This document shows, one piece after another, positions 8,620 to 17,394 of a stretch of 64,000 nt of DNA. Both the position numbers and the translations under genes were made by a program. Each line of letters begins with the position of its first letter. The stretch's first letter is position 1. Under the pieces are notes generated by a model, which was not told the DNA's origin, did not search any database, and worked only from the letters and a program-made list of their open reading frames with translations. Where the stretch lies: the NCBI GenBank assembly GCA_002431395.1, contig DJEU01000032.1, positions 186,001 to 250,000 of the forward strand, written 5' to 3'. This DNA is from Lachnoclostridium sp. UBA5890. GTDB lineage: Bacteria; Bacillota; Clostridia; Lachnospirales; Lachnospiraceae.

Positions 8620-10518
8620 TCAAAACAACTTCGTCCCCGGTTCAATCGTTCCGTTGCGGTATTCCTGCATCAATTCTTCCAGATCGGATATATACGCCAT
8701 AATTTTCTTTCCGACATCGGTATCTTTTACGAGTACACGCGTTTTTTCGGTCTCAACGATCTGACTCTCCGAGGCAATGTCCTTATTTTCCTGCAATGCT
8801 TTTTTTACACTTTCAAATGGATGGTGCGCTTTGATACGCATTCCGTGGGAATTGTAAATTAATGTATATCCGGCGATTCCTGTCGTCTTATGGTAATCTT
8901 TGCAAAAACCGCCATCGATGACAAGCAGTTTTCCGCCTGCCCGGATCGGCTGTTCCCCTTCCATCGTTTTTACCGGCGTATGCCCATTGATAATGTGGGA
9001 ATGTTCGGAATACAGACCAAACTCACGCAGGATCATATTACAGGTCCGCTCTTCTTCATGATAGCGGTAATACGGATTGCTCTCCTCAACCCACGCACTC
9101 TCGTCGGTCACAAACATTCTTTCAAAAGTCTTAATATTGCGACCGCAAAGTGGCGATTTGCGACCGCACCACAAAAACCACATAAAATCCAAGGCGTCGC
9201 GGTCTTTGCGGTGAAAATACGCCCGTCGTGCCATTTTGTCGGCATAATCGAGATAGCGTTTTCCCTGATAAATTTCATCGCCAAACCGCACTCCATCAAA
9301 ATTTCCACTTTCATCCAATGGCACGCAGCCGTGATACAGCAGATTTCCGTTGAAAATGCGGTACATGCTCCCCTTTTCATACAGATACGATATATGGCGC
9401 TGCAAACGGTCGCTGTTGATAAATGCAGTCGTAAGCTCGTCCATCACATGGGCTTCCTCTTCGGTAAGCGCATATACATCTTCCCCCTGAAGTGTAGGGA
9501 AATCCCCATCTTTCAATGGATATTCTTTTCCTTGAATCACAACCATCTTTTTCTCTTTATCAATCTTCGAAAGAAGCAGACGGTCTTTCATCTCATATTC
9601 CGGATGTCGCCGTATCGTCTGCCCCTCCAGTTTCAAAAGCATGACAGAAACTGCCTTATCGGCCGCTTCCATCGGCTCCACATTGGCATACGTTTTTTCC
9701 GCAAACAAGGCGAGTTCACGGAGACTGATTCCATAACCGCTCTCTAATATCTCTGTATTATGGTGGCGCAGATTGTTTTTCAAAACATTGGCGATACATG
9801 CCTGATTGCCCGCAGCTGCCCCCATCCACAATATATCGTGGTTTCCCCATTCAAAGTCAAGGGAATGGTAGTTCATCAAAAGATCCATGATCTTGTCCGC
9901 ATACGGTCCGCGGTCAAAAATATCTCCTACGATATGCAGATGGTCCACAGCCAGCCGTTTGATCAACTCTGCCAGCGCAACGATAAATTCATCCGCATTG
10001 TCAATTTCCAAAATGGTATCCAAAATTTTCTGGTGATACCGCACCTGGTTATCGTCTTCGTCTTTCTGCACATGCAGAAGCTCGTCGATAATATAGGCAA
10101 AATCTTCCGGCATCGCCTTACGCACTTTCGATCTTGTATATTTGGAAGAAAGAAGTTTGGCGATCTCGATCAGCTGATTCAAAATCATGCGGTATCTCTC
10201 CATCGACAGCGCATTTTCTTTTTTTAACTGCTCCAGTTTTTCTTTTGGGTAGTAGATCAACGTACAGATTGCCTGTCGTTCGGAATCATTTAACTGTTCT
10301 TCAAACAAAAGATCCACCTTTTCACGGATCACCCCCGAGCAGTTGTTCAATATATGGCAAAATGCTTCATACTCTCCATGAAGGTCACTCATAAAATGTT
10401 CGGTTCCCTTCGGAAGGTTGAGTATCGCATTCAAATTTATAATTTCTCTGCAAACGGCCTGTACCGATTGATATTTTTCTGCTAAAATTTTCAAGTATAA
10501 TGTTCTGTCAACGGACAT
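8620..10518 (-). CDS. fbp: Fructose-1,6-bisphosphatase, class III
   Basis: 632 aa, close to the usual 640-670 aa of the class III (Firmicutes) enzyme. It dephosphorylates fructose 1,6-bisphosphate in gluconeogenesis. Metallophosphatase motifs are visible: SDLHGEYEAF near residue 44, VGDIFDRGPY near 195, GNHDILWMGAA near 218 and INGHTP near 510. The ATG at 10518 follows AGGAGG by 8 nt. It is probably monocistronic or leads into the TtcA gene 31 nt downstream. The promoter at 10556-10584 overlaps an inverted repeat, which suggests control by a DNA-binding repressor. Confidence 0.95.
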   Translation of the reverse strand: MSVDRTLYLKILAEKYQSVQAVCREIINLNAILNLPKGTEHFMSDLHGEYEAFCHILNNCSGVIREKVDLLFEEQLNDSERQAICTLIYYPKEKLEQLKKENALSMERYRMILNQLIEIAKLLSSKYTRSKVRKAMPEDFAYIIDELLHVQKDEDDNQVRYHQKILDTILEIDNADEFIVALAELIKRLAVDHLHIVGDIFDRGPYADKIMDLLMNYHSLDFEWGNHDILWMGAAAGNQACIANVLKNNLRHHNTEILESGYGISLRELALFAEKTYANVEPMEAADKAVSVMLLKLEGQTIRRHPEYEMKDRLLLSKIDKEKKMVVIQGKEYPLKDGDFPTLQGEDVYALTEEEAHVMDELTTAFINSDRLQRHISYLYEKGSMYRIFNGNLLYHGCVPLDESGNFDGVRFGDEIYQGKRYLDYADKMARRAYFHRKDRDALDFMWFLWCGRKSPLCGRNIKTFERMFVTDESAWVEESNPYYRYHEEERTCNMILREFGLYSEHSHIINGHTPVKTMEGEQPIRAGGKLLVIDGGFCKDYHKTTGIAGYTLIYNSHGMRIKAHHPFESVKKALQENKDIASESQIVETEKTRVLVKDTDVGKKIMAYISDLEELMQEYRNGTIEPGTKLF

Positions 10519-10532
10519 AAAAAAAGCCTCCT

Positions 10533-10569
10533 GTTTGTTCGTAGAATCAGTACCTATTCTACCACAAAC
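10533..10569. promoter_or_regulatory. Inverted repeat over the fbp -10 region, candidate operator
   Basis: GTAGAAT at 10541-10547 is mirrored by ATTCTAC at 10556-10562 with 8 nt between. The symmetry extends outward to GTTTGT (10533-10538) and ACAAAC (10564-10569). The right arm contains the -10 hexamer. Because the likely transcript starts inside the repeat, a DNA operator is more likely than an RNA hairpin. Confidence 0.5.
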
Positions 10570-10584
10570 ATGGAAGCTTTTAAA
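10556..10584 (-). promoter_or_regulatory. Probable fbp promoter
   Basis: On the minus strand, -35 TTTAAA (10579-10584), a 17-nt spacer and -10 TAGAAT (10556-10561) lie about 40 nt upstream of the fbp start. Confidence 0.5.
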
Positions 10585-10589
10585 GGTTT

Positions 10590-11618
10590 TTATTTGGCAA
10601 TGTATAATTTAATGCCGTTTTCACTGTAATTTGCATGTTCCGGAAGGCTTACTTTGAGCCCCGGTGCCACAGTCTGAATGAGTTTATTGTCAGATTCTGT
10701 CAATTGGAACTTGCTTTCATTTGTCGTCACATAATACCCCGTCACCTGATTATTTTCAAAGACGAAGCTAATGGTCGTATCACCAAAGGTCGGCATGTTT
10801 TGCCCTCCGTCGAAAAACACTTCCCCGGTTCCTTCTGTCATAACGGCATTGGCTGCTCCAAATGTCAAAACTTCTTTTTTGGTATCTACGCTGGAAGCCC
10901 GCAGCATATATTCCCCACTCTGGGTAACATTCCGAATGAGGGCTTCATATTTTTGCGGAAGGTAGATGCTGTTAATATTAAGTTTCAAGTTCACATCGAT
11001 CTCGTTTTCTCCATAGTTGATAAACCGAAATTCAACTCCCTGATTATAAACCGCATACGTCAGATCCCAATCGTCTTCCTCTCCGGTTTTCTTTTCCTGC
11101 TGGCTCCGGTACTCTTTCTCTACCCGTTTTAACTGATCGGTAAATCCGGTAAACCCACACTGCTCTATTTTGGCGATCGTCGCATAAGAATCCTCTGTAA
11201 ACCCTTTTTTCTTACTGTCATACTTAAGACCAAAGCCATAATCCGTTTCCGAATCCAGTACACTCACAACCGATCCTGTCCGTCGCTCCATAAAAGCTTT
11301 GTTGTCCAACAGACAGTCGTAACCGGAACGGTACCCGCTTGTTTCTTCCTCGTATCCATCTTCATCCGTCACTTCTTCTGCCGTTAGGATTCCTGACGCA
11401 ACAAGATTTTGAAGTGCCTGCGGAAAATCATTGGCTTTGACATAGCCACGGTCTTCATAACTTTTATTCGCACCCATTACATTTTTCGAATTTTCCTCGT
11501 AAAAGGAATCCTCTGCTTTTTTCGGTTCTTTGGCAAATGCAGATGCCACCAGGATCAATATTCCAAACACAAGTGGAACCAAAATAATTCCAAACATTTT
11601 TGAATTTTTATTGTTCAT
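10590..11618 (-). CDS. Membrane-anchored extracytoplasmic protein of unknown function
   Basis: 342 aa from the ATG preceded by AAAGGGGG. One N-terminal membrane anchor (about residues 8-28, FGIILVPLVFGILILVASAF) is followed by a soluble domain of about 310 aa predicted outside the cell. I do not recognise the soluble domain. It is the last gene of a GntR-regulator/ATPase/permease operon, 16 nt after the permease, so it may be a substrate-binding or accessory subunit of that transporter (inference). No lipobox cysteine is seen after the anchor. Confidence 0.7.
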   Translation of the reverse strand: MNNKNSKMFGIILVPLVFGILILVASAFAKEPKKAEDSFYEENSKNVMGANKSYEDRGYVKANDFPQALQNLVASGILTAEEVTDEDGYEEETSGYRSGYDCLLDNKAFMERRTGSVVSVLDSETDYGFGLKYDSKKKGFTEDSYATIAKIEQCGFTGFTDQLKRVEKEYRSQQEKKTGEEDDWDLTYAVYNQGVEFRFINYGENEIDVNLKLNINSIYLPQKYEALIRNVTQSGEYMLRASSVDTKKEVLTFGAANAVMTEGTGEVFFDGGQNMPTFGDTTISFVFENNQVTGYYVTTNESKFQLTESDNKLIQTVAPGLKVSLPEHANYSENGIKLYIAK

Positions 11619-11634
11619 CTTAATTCCCCCTTTC

Positions 11635-12756
11635 TCACATTCCCTGCTGCCGTTTTTCAATCAGCCGCCGGATCACGCTTATTACAATATAATTAATTAC
11701 ACTAAGCAATGCTGTCATGATCCAATAGGATACCATCGAATAATGGCCTTCATCAACGGAGAACACTTCCAATGCAAAGGATGCTGCGAATAATGCTGTG
11801 CAGAGTGAAATTCCGGTGATAACAAACTGGGCTGCCACTTCTTCATTCATAAGTACATTGTGTGCTTCACGAATATGCCATTTTTTGCTGACTGCAAGTA
11901 CAATTAGCGCTGCTGCCACTACAATCATTCCGACATAAAGGAGAACATGCGCTCCATAGCCATCCCATTGAACGATCGTGTAGCTGTCACCCGCCGACGT
12001 ATCCACGTAGGTCGAATCCGGGAAAAAGTAACATGGGATAAAATATCTCACGATCAGATTTCTCTCCTGTCCGTAACGAAGAATATCATCATACCACAGA
12101 CAAAAAGCAGCCGGGCTGATCATCAATCCAATACCAACGGCATAAGACAAAAAGCGGTTATGAATGCATGTAATCGTTAGGAAGAATATCAGATAAATGG
12201 CACTCATCCCCAAAAACTGTAAAAGCACACTCTGCCAGATCACCGCATACGGATTTATCTGGACAAAACTTGTATAGTAATAATCTGCGACTTTCTGCAA
12301 ATTATCATTCACACTCAGGCACGACAAGGATAAAATAACACCAAAGGAAACGGTATAAATCGCAATTGCCACATGGGCATTGATCAGTTTCATGATTACT
12401 TTATCCCGTTCACGAAGTGGCAGAACTTGTAAAAAGTCAGCGATTCCGCTTCGGTTTTCATGCAAAAATGTCTGCTGAAGAAGTACCACCAAAAACACAA
12501 GAATTGCCAGTGTATAGTAAGTCGAAATGCTTCCTCCAAAGGCTGCATTTATGAAAAGATTTGCCACATCTCCCATTCCCCAGACAACATGACTGGTAAA
12601 ATGATCCGACAGTTCGAGCAATGCTCCCTCATAGGCACCATTTGTCATACTTACCGTGATCACTGCCATAAATACCAAAAACAAAAGTCCAACGATCAGA
12701 AGTGGATATGTTTTCTTGATCTCTCGTTTCATATACGTACGATATTGACTGTTCAT
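11635..12756 (-). CDS. ABC-2 type transporter permease
   Basis: 373 aa with a short cytoplasmic N terminus and multiple hydrophobic segments: about residues 17-37, 77-97, 114-135, 155-180, 190-215, 265-285, and two near the C terminus. No ATPase motifs are present, so it needs the partner ATPase whose gene overlaps it by 4 nt (12753-12756). The layout of GntR regulator, ATPase, ABC-2 permease and accessory protein resembles ytrABCDEF/bcrAB-type operons, which respond to cell-envelope stress. The substrate is not deducible. GGAGGAG precedes the ATG. Confidence 0.85.
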   Translation of the reverse strand: MNSQYRTYMKREIKKTYPLLIVGLLFLVFMAVITVSMTNGAYEGALLELSDHFTSHVVWGMGDVANLFINAAFGGSISTYYTLAILVFLVVLLQQTFLHENRSGIADFLQVLPLRERDKVIMKLINAHVAIAIYTVSFGVILSLSCLSVNDNLQKVADYYYTSFVQINPYAVIWQSVLLQFLGMSAIYLIFFLTITCIHNRFLSYAVGIGLMISPAAFCLWYDDILRYGQERNLIVRYFIPCYFFPDSTYVDTSAGDSYTIVQWDGYGAHVLLYVGMIVVAAALIVLAVSKKWHIREAHNVLMNEEVAAQFVITGISLCTALFAASFALEVFSVDEGHYSMVSYWIMTALLSVINYIVISVIRRLIEKRQQGM

Positions 12757-13637
12757 CCTTCTCTCCTCCTTCGATTTGAATAGATAAAGACTTCTTCCAA
12801 AGATATCTCGGTCTGCTCTGCAAGATCAGCACCTTTCTCCATAAAATATGAGATTGCATCTTCTGACCCCTGCCACAAAAAAGTATAGACACTTCCGATA
12901 TTGGAATAATTGACAATATTTTCATTGCCAAGCACCCCTTCCGGAATACCGCCCTTAAATACCACCTGATATTTCTGAATATTGTCTTTTACTTCGTCAA
13001 GTTCTCCCTGATACTGGATTCCGCCAATGTTCATCATTGTCACCGTATCACATATTTTTTCCAATTCATACAGATGATGCGTGGAAATGATCACGGCGGT
13101 CTCATCGTAATCTACTTTGGCGATCACCTGCTCCAAAAGATCGGCTTTTGCCATCGCATCGAGTCCCGACGTCGGCTCATCCATGACGAGCAGTTCCGGC
13201 TTCATCGCCATGTTCAGCATAAAGGAAAGTCGCATTTTCTGGCCTTTCGAAAGATGCCCCACTCGCCGTGTCAACGGAATCTTGAACATTTCATTTAACT
13301 TGTGAAATTCCTCTTCTTCGAATTTCCCGTACATGCCCTGATAAAATTTAATCATGTCCTTTACTTTGTAATTCAGGAAAAAATTACAATTATCTGCCAC
13401 GTACCCTATTTTTTCCTTTGCCATCGGATTGTCGTAAATTTTCTCTCCGTCCAGCAAAATTTCTCCTTCATCGACCGACAAGATCCCTGTGATACACTTG
13501 ATCAATGTCGTCTTTCCGGAACCATTTGGTCCGATCAAACCATGTATTTTCCCCGGCTCCACCTGAAATGAAATATCTTCGATTGCAGGTGTTCCCCCTT
13601 TGATATATGATTTGGTCACATGTTTTACCTCTAACAT
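12753..13637 (-). CDS. ABC transporter ATP-binding protein (YtrB/BcrA-like)
   Basis: 294 aa, a single nucleotide-binding domain. It has Walker A GPNGSGKTT near residue 37, signature LSKGQKMRL near 135, Walker B LLVMDEPTSGLD near 155 and H-loop STHH. The C-terminal 80 residues are the extension common in ABC-2 drug or bacitracin-type ATPases. The start ATG lies 18 nt after the regulator stop codon, with GGAAGG upstream. It forms a transporter with the overlapping permease. Expression is likely repressed by the GntR protein encoded just upstream. Confidence 0.9.
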   Translation of the reverse strand: MLEVKHVTKSYIKGGTPAIEDISFQVEPGKIHGLIGPNGSGKTTLIKCITGILSVDEGEILLDGEKIYDNPMAKEKIGYVADNCNFFLNYKVKDMIKFYQGMYGKFEEEEFHKLNEMFKIPLTRRVGHLSKGQKMRLSFMLNMAMKPELLVMDEPTSGLDAMAKADLLEQVIAKVDYDETAVIISTHHLYELEKICDTVTMMNIGGIQYQGELDEVKDNIQKYQVVFKGGIPEGVLGNENIVNYSNIGSVYTFLWQGSEDAISYFMEKGADLAEQTEISLEEVFIYSNRRRREG

Positions 13638-13655
13638 TTTCTGCCCTTCCTTTCT

Positions 13656-14033
13656 TTACGAAGTCGCTGCATCGTACAGTTCTTCCACCATTTTCAGAAT
13701 CTCTTTTTTGGAAAAACCAAGATAGATCATTTCCACACAGGCTTCTTTTAGTTTCTGCTTTCCCTGTTCTTTCTGCCTCTCCGAAGGCTGTATCTTTCCC
13801 GTATCCGCGATGTAAGCACCTTTTCCGCGAATTGTCACGATCACTTGCTGCCGCTCCAGCTCGCTATATGCTTTTGCCACCGTCCCCGGTGTCACAGACA
13901 GTGAAAGTGCCATCTTCCGAACCGACGGAATGCTGTCCCCCGGTTTTAAAAGTCCCTTCAGCACCGCCATCTTTATTTGTGCGATGATCTGTTCAAAGAT
14001 TGGCTGGCTGCTTGTCGGATTTATCTCAATCAT
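13656..14033 (-). CDS. GntR family transcriptional regulator, YtrA type
   Basis: 125 aa from the ATG preceded by AAAGGGAGG. The N-terminal winged helix-turn-helix covers residues 1-75 (SQPIFEQI, PSVRKMALSLSVTPGTVAKAYSELE, GKGAYIA). It ends in a short helical tail of about 45 aa, typical of the small YtrA subfamily, which has no ligand-binding domain. It heads the ABC operon. Two overlapping inverted repeats just upstream cover the promoter, so autoregulation is highly likely (inference from layout and family behaviour). In relatives, envelope-active antibiotics often induce the operon. Confidence 0.92.
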   Translation of the reverse strand: MIEINPTSSQPIFEQIIAQIKMAVLKGLLKPGDSIPSVRKMALSLSVTPGTVAKAYSELERQQVIVTIRGKGAYIADTGKIQPSERQKEQGKQKLKEACVEMIYLGFSKKEILKMVEELYDAATS

Positions 14034-14055
14034 ATCGTCACCTCCCTTTCCAAGG

Positions 14056-14104
14056 AACTGTATCATCTGTACTAACTGTACCATTTGAGATGATACAGTT
14101 AGTA
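14056..14104. promoter_or_regulatory. GntR/YtrA-type operator, two overlapping inverted repeats
   Basis: Arm AACTGTATCATCT (14056-14068) is the exact reverse complement of AGATGATACAGTT (14088-14100). In addition, TACTAACTGTA (14070-14080) mirrors TACAGTTAGTA (14094-14104). The element covers the -10 and transcription start region of the regulator's promoter, the classic position for repression. Confidence 0.8.
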
Positions 14105-14129
14105 TACACTTAGGAAATGGAAATGTCAA
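14101..14129 (-). promoter_or_regulatory. Promoter of the GntR-ABC operon
   Basis: Minus-strand -35 TTGACA (14124-14129), 17-nt spacer, -10 TATACT (14101-14106). This near-consensus strength fits a promoter that is held off by the adjoining operator. Confidence 0.8.
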
Positions 14130-14202
14130 GGGTTTTTCTTTACTTCTTTAGAAAAATATTTACAGTTTTGCTATATTCGAAAAGCTTCTTGCCGGCTCTA
14201 AA

Positions 14203-14280
14203 GGCAACCGCTTTCACCGGATTTCCCTTTTTACGTTACCTCAGTCACGCCAAAGCTCCTTTTTCTCCTCGCGGCATGAC
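14203..14280 (-). ncRNA. Unassigned structured noncoding segment
   Basis: No gene fits 14130-14315. Two stems can form: 14273-14280 with 14244-14251 (8 bp) and 14235-14240 with 14203-14208 (6 bp). A GGGAAATCC and CCGGTGAAAGCGG segment lies inside the second stem. Each stem has one non-Watson-Crick position that is G-U if read on the minus strand but A-C on the plus strand, which favours a minus-strand RNA. The GGGAA...GGTGAAA string recalls part of a cobalamin riboswitch, but the remaining conserved boxes are absent. It could be an independent RNA or a leader of the GntR operon with a promoter further upstream. Confidence 0.35.
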
Positions 14281-14315
14281 CCCCCCAAATCACGCATCCA
14301 ATACGACTTGCATAT

Positions 14316-14358
14316 AAAAACAGCCTGCCGGACAATTTTCATTGTCCGGGCAGGCTGC
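14316..14358 (-). terminator. Intrinsic terminator of the GldAFG/DUF4340 operon
   Basis: A 16-bp stem (CAGCCTGCCGGACAAT at 14321-14336 with its complement at 14341-14358, one bulge region) has a TTTC loop. On the minus strand it is followed by TTTTT (14316-14320), 15 nt after the DUF4340 stop codon. Confidence 0.9.
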
Positions 14359-14372
14359 CCTCTTTTTTGTCT

Positions 14373-15935
14373 TTATTTCACTACATCCGGCAATGTCTTA
14401 AACGCCTCAATTACTGCATCTACTGACAATTTATCGACAAGAAAATAATCCATTCCGTTTTTGTCAACACGGTAGAAATTTGTACCGTCATATGGGCGGT
14501 AAGTTACGGTTACATCGCGGTTTGCCTCGTGATATACGATCTTTAATACCGGTTTGTTACTTGCCGGTTTCACATCTTTTTTCGCAAATGAGGAAAACTC
14601 AAGAAGGTAGGCTTTGGAGTATGGAGAAAGGAAATCGTCTTCCTTGTCCTCCGGTACTTCTTTACCATTGACCGTCCATTTATTGGTTTCCTTTCCGGCC
14701 GAATTCTTCTCGCCGGTTGCGGTACGGGTCACAGAAATCGTCTGGTCGCCGATTGTAACATCGTATCCATTGATGTCCGTTGCCAATGTGGAATAAATAC
14801 TATGGTCCATATACGTATACGCATCGACCGTCAGCATCGACTCCAGCGTATCTTTCGCCATCAAGTATACATTATGGTTGTCTTTCAGGCGTACGTAGAA
14901 ATTGTTTCCATCTTTCGTCTTATTACCGACAAGCAAGGTATATCCTTTGTTGATACGGTCTTTCTCCGGCACCAGATTTGCCTTGTTTTTGATGTTGTTT
15001 TCCCCGGTGGTACGAGAAGAACTATCGGAAGGTGCTTCCGTCGCAGTCGGCATCGTGTAGCCATCCGGTACGGCAAAATATTTGACCTCGATCTCTCCTG
15101 CCGGATCCGCCTCCGTCAAGCCGTACTTTTTGAGGTTCTTACTTCCATATTCTACCAGGTCGCCGAGAGTAACATCCGTAAAGGAATCCTGCAGCGTCGT
15201 CCAGTCATTGGTAGAAGAGCCCGCCAGCGCCTTTTTGTATGGCTTCGAAATGATCCAGTTTGTATACGCATCGATCTTTTCGTCGTCCGGTACTACTTCC
15301 GCTTTAAACGTCGAAACGCCCTTATTTTTCACTTCAATCGAAGTCAGATATTCGGAATCAATCGTATCGATCGTATCTTTTTGGATCAAACTGTTTTTCG
15401 TAACATCAAACTTATTGCAAAATGTCTCCGTAAAGGCATACACCTGTGCGTCATCTCCATAGACACCATATTTTCCGCCGTTATCCGGCACACTGGAACC
15501 AAACTTAAACGTATAGGTCTGTCCATCGCTTGTCGTAAACGTTACCATCTGCGTCGGTTCTTCCAAACCATAATCGGAAAGAGACGTATCTTCTGCCTGA
15601 ACCTTCTGAGAAGCTTTTACCGGACTGATACTTCCGATCAGGCTGTCTACCTGATCCGAATCTACCGGAATCGAAGCATCGTCTGCAAATTTCCACGAAT
15701 CTCCCTCTTTTTTCAAATGAATTTCCTTGTTTTCACTTGATGTGATGGAAATTTCTGACACATTGTCTTTTTCAATATTGATCACTTCTACCGTGTTCGC
15801 TGCCGTATCCTGCGTTCCTTCTTCGCCCGACGTATCACTTTCGCCCTTCGGGACAAAAACATACGCACAAACCATCGCTGCCAGCAAAAGAAGCAAACCA
15901 ATCACCGTAAGCAACTGCTTTTTTCCCTTGCTCAT
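14373..15935 (-). CDS. DUF4340 domain protein, accessory to GldAFG-like ABC system
   Basis: 520 aa. An N-terminal membrane anchor (about residues 7-27, LLTVIGLLLLLAAMVCAYVF) precedes a Thr/Asp/Glu-rich linker and two extracytoplasmic DUF4340-like regions (about 50-190 and 340-500) separated by a low-complexity stretch (TEAPSDSSSRTTG). DUF4340 proteins commonly follow GldG-type genes; no biochemical role is established. The start codon overlaps the previous stop as TGATG, indicating translational coupling. It is the last gene of a four-gene operon and is followed by a strong terminator. Confidence 0.85.
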   Translation of the reverse strand: MSKGKKQLLTVIGLLLLLAAMVCAYVFVPKGESDTSGEEGTQDTAANTVEVINIEKDNVSEISITSSENKEIHLKKEGDSWKFADDASIPVDSDQVDSLIGSISPVKASQKVQAEDTSLSDYGLEEPTQMVTFTTSDGQTYTFKFGSSVPDNGGKYGVYGDDAQVYAFTETFCNKFDVTKNSLIQKDTIDTIDSEYLTSIEVKNKGVSTFKAEVVPDDEKIDAYTNWIISKPYKKALAGSSTNDWTTLQDSFTDVTLGDLVEYGSKNLKKYGLTEADPAGEIEVKYFAVPDGYTMPTATEAPSDSSSRTTGENNIKNKANLVPEKDRINKGYTLLVGNKTKDGNNFYVRLKDNHNVYLMAKDTLESMLTVDAYTYMDHSIYSTLATDINGYDVTIGDQTISVTRTATGEKNSAGKETNKWTVNGKEVPEDKEDDFLSPYSKAYLLEFSSFAKKDVKPASNKPVLKIVYHEANRDVTVTYRPYDGTNFYRVDKNGMDYFLVDKLSVDAVIEAFKTLPDVVK

Positions 15936-17371
15936 CAGTTCTTCCTCCTTTTCACCCAGATAAACAATCCGGTTCCAAGAAGAATCAATGGAATAAGTAC
16001 CACAAGCAGAACCGTAAAGAAGATGCGGTCACTTTCCTGAATCTGTACACTTTCCTGTTGCAGACTTCTTGTCGGAATAGCCAGCGTCGTTGTCTCCTGT
16101 CCTGCCAGATACGACAGAGAATTCAACAGAACCGTACGGTTACCAAACTGATTTGTCTCCAAGAACGAAGACGTCTCAAAACTAACCGAACCAAATACTA
16201 CGATTTCCGTAGCATGCCCTGTTCCTTTCGTCTTTTCTGCATAAGAATCTTTTACAGAAAGAGCAACGCTAAATGGTCCATTGACATCGCCATCTTCTTT
16301 GTCCACCGTCTGTGACTTGATATTTGTCTTTGCATACGCACCATCTGTCGTAGACATCATATTTTCTACCGTCAATGTACTTCTTACATCACTCTGCACC
16401 GTCATACCCTTACAGATTGGGATAACAACTTTCTGTGTATCCGCAAGACCGCTTGTCAGATCACTGTCTTCCAGGGTCGGAGTCAGATACATCGGATACT
16501 GGGAAGAATACGAACCTTCGGAATCAATAATATAACCGTCTGCTACATTGACACCATAATCCGAAAGAAGTTTGTAAAAATATGTCATTTTTTCTGTTGT
16601 CGTCGGATAGAGGAAGAACATTGCCTTCCCGCCTTCCTTCAAATAACTTGATAACACATTATACTCGGCTTCCGTAAAATCATACTGTGGTCCGTTGATC
16701 AAAAGGATGTTGCAGTCATCCGGTACACTTTCTGCGGACTCTGTTGCAAGTTCTTTTGTATCAATATTGGACTTATTCAGAACATCTTTAAATGTCGAAT
16801 CCAATTCCTGCTCACTGTGGCCGGACGTATAATAAAGCGTCGTTGCATTTGCGGATGTCACACTCTGAATCGCCGCTGTCAGCTGACCTTCTGCATCCAA
16901 AGTGTAAGAACTTGACATCGTCTGATAATCCGTATCCTCAATAAGCATATCCGACTGGCTTACCAGCTTACTCTTACCATTTGTCTCATTGACTACGATA
17001 ACATCATTGCTTTGAATATCTTCATCTGTATAAGTTTTGGAAAAATTTGGATAAACTACAGGGTCCTTTTTTACCACTTTAATGGTACCAAGTCCATCGT
17101 AATTGTCCACTACTTTTTCAATCTGTGTCATTTCACTTCCATCCTGACACATATAATACAACGTAACTTTGTCTTTAATCTTATCTACAAGATTTGTCGT
17201 GTCGCTGGTCAGTGTAAACATTTTCTGGCTGCTCAGGTCCACGGTAATATTCATTTTATTTACGACCAGATTCAAACCTATAACAAGGATGATCACGATT
17301 ACCATGATCAAAGTCTGGTAGCCGCCCATCTTAAACTTACGGCTTTTAAAACTATTTTTTATGCCTTTCAT
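15935..17371 (-). CDS. GldG-like ABC auxiliary protein
   Basis: 478 aa. It has an N-terminal transmembrane helix (about residues 18-40), a large extracytoplasmic domain of the ABC-type uncharacterised auxiliary/GldG family (TLYYTSGHSEQELDSTF, ILLINGPQYDFTEAEYNVL) and a C-terminal transmembrane helix (about 450-472) ending in KRRKN. In Bacteroidota, GldG works with GldF and GldA in gliding and secretion; in Clostridia the same trio occurs without gliding, so the substrate is unknown. The gene lies 23 nt after the permease with GGAGG upstream and overlaps the DUF4340 gene by 1 nt. Confidence 0.85.
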   Translation of the reverse strand: MKGIKNSFKSRKFKMGGYQTLIMVIVIILVIGLNLVVNKMNITVDLSSQKMFTLTSDTTNLVDKIKDKVTLYYMCQDGSEMTQIEKVVDNYDGLGTIKVVKKDPVVYPNFSKTYTDEDIQSNDVIVVNETNGKSKLVSQSDMLIEDTDYQTMSSSYTLDAEGQLTAAIQSVTSANATTLYYTSGHSEQELDSTFKDVLNKSNIDTKELATESAESVPDDCNILLINGPQYDFTEAEYNVLSSYLKEGGKAMFFLYPTTTEKMTYFYKLLSDYGVNVADGYIIDSEGSYSSQYPMYLTPTLEDSDLTSGLADTQKVVIPICKGMTVQSDVRSTLTVENMMSTTDGAYAKTNIKSQTVDKEDGDVNGPFSVALSVKDSYAEKTKGTGHATEIVVFGSVSFETSSFLETNQFGNRTVLLNSLSYLAGQETTTLAIPTRSLQQESVQIQESDRIFFTVLLVVLIPLILLGTGLFIWVKRRKN

Positions 17372-17394
17372 GTTTCCTCCAATCCGAAGCGTCC

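Noticed and set aside
14203..14280. Cobalamin or c-di-GMP riboswitch
   Set aside because: Short strings resemble parts of each, but the essential conserved boxes and order are missing. No cobalamin or c-di-GMP gene follows.
14117..14317. Plus-strand 66-codon frame in the GntR upstream region
   Set aside because: No ribosome-binding site, overlaps promoter and structured segment, and the amino-acid pattern is not protein-like.
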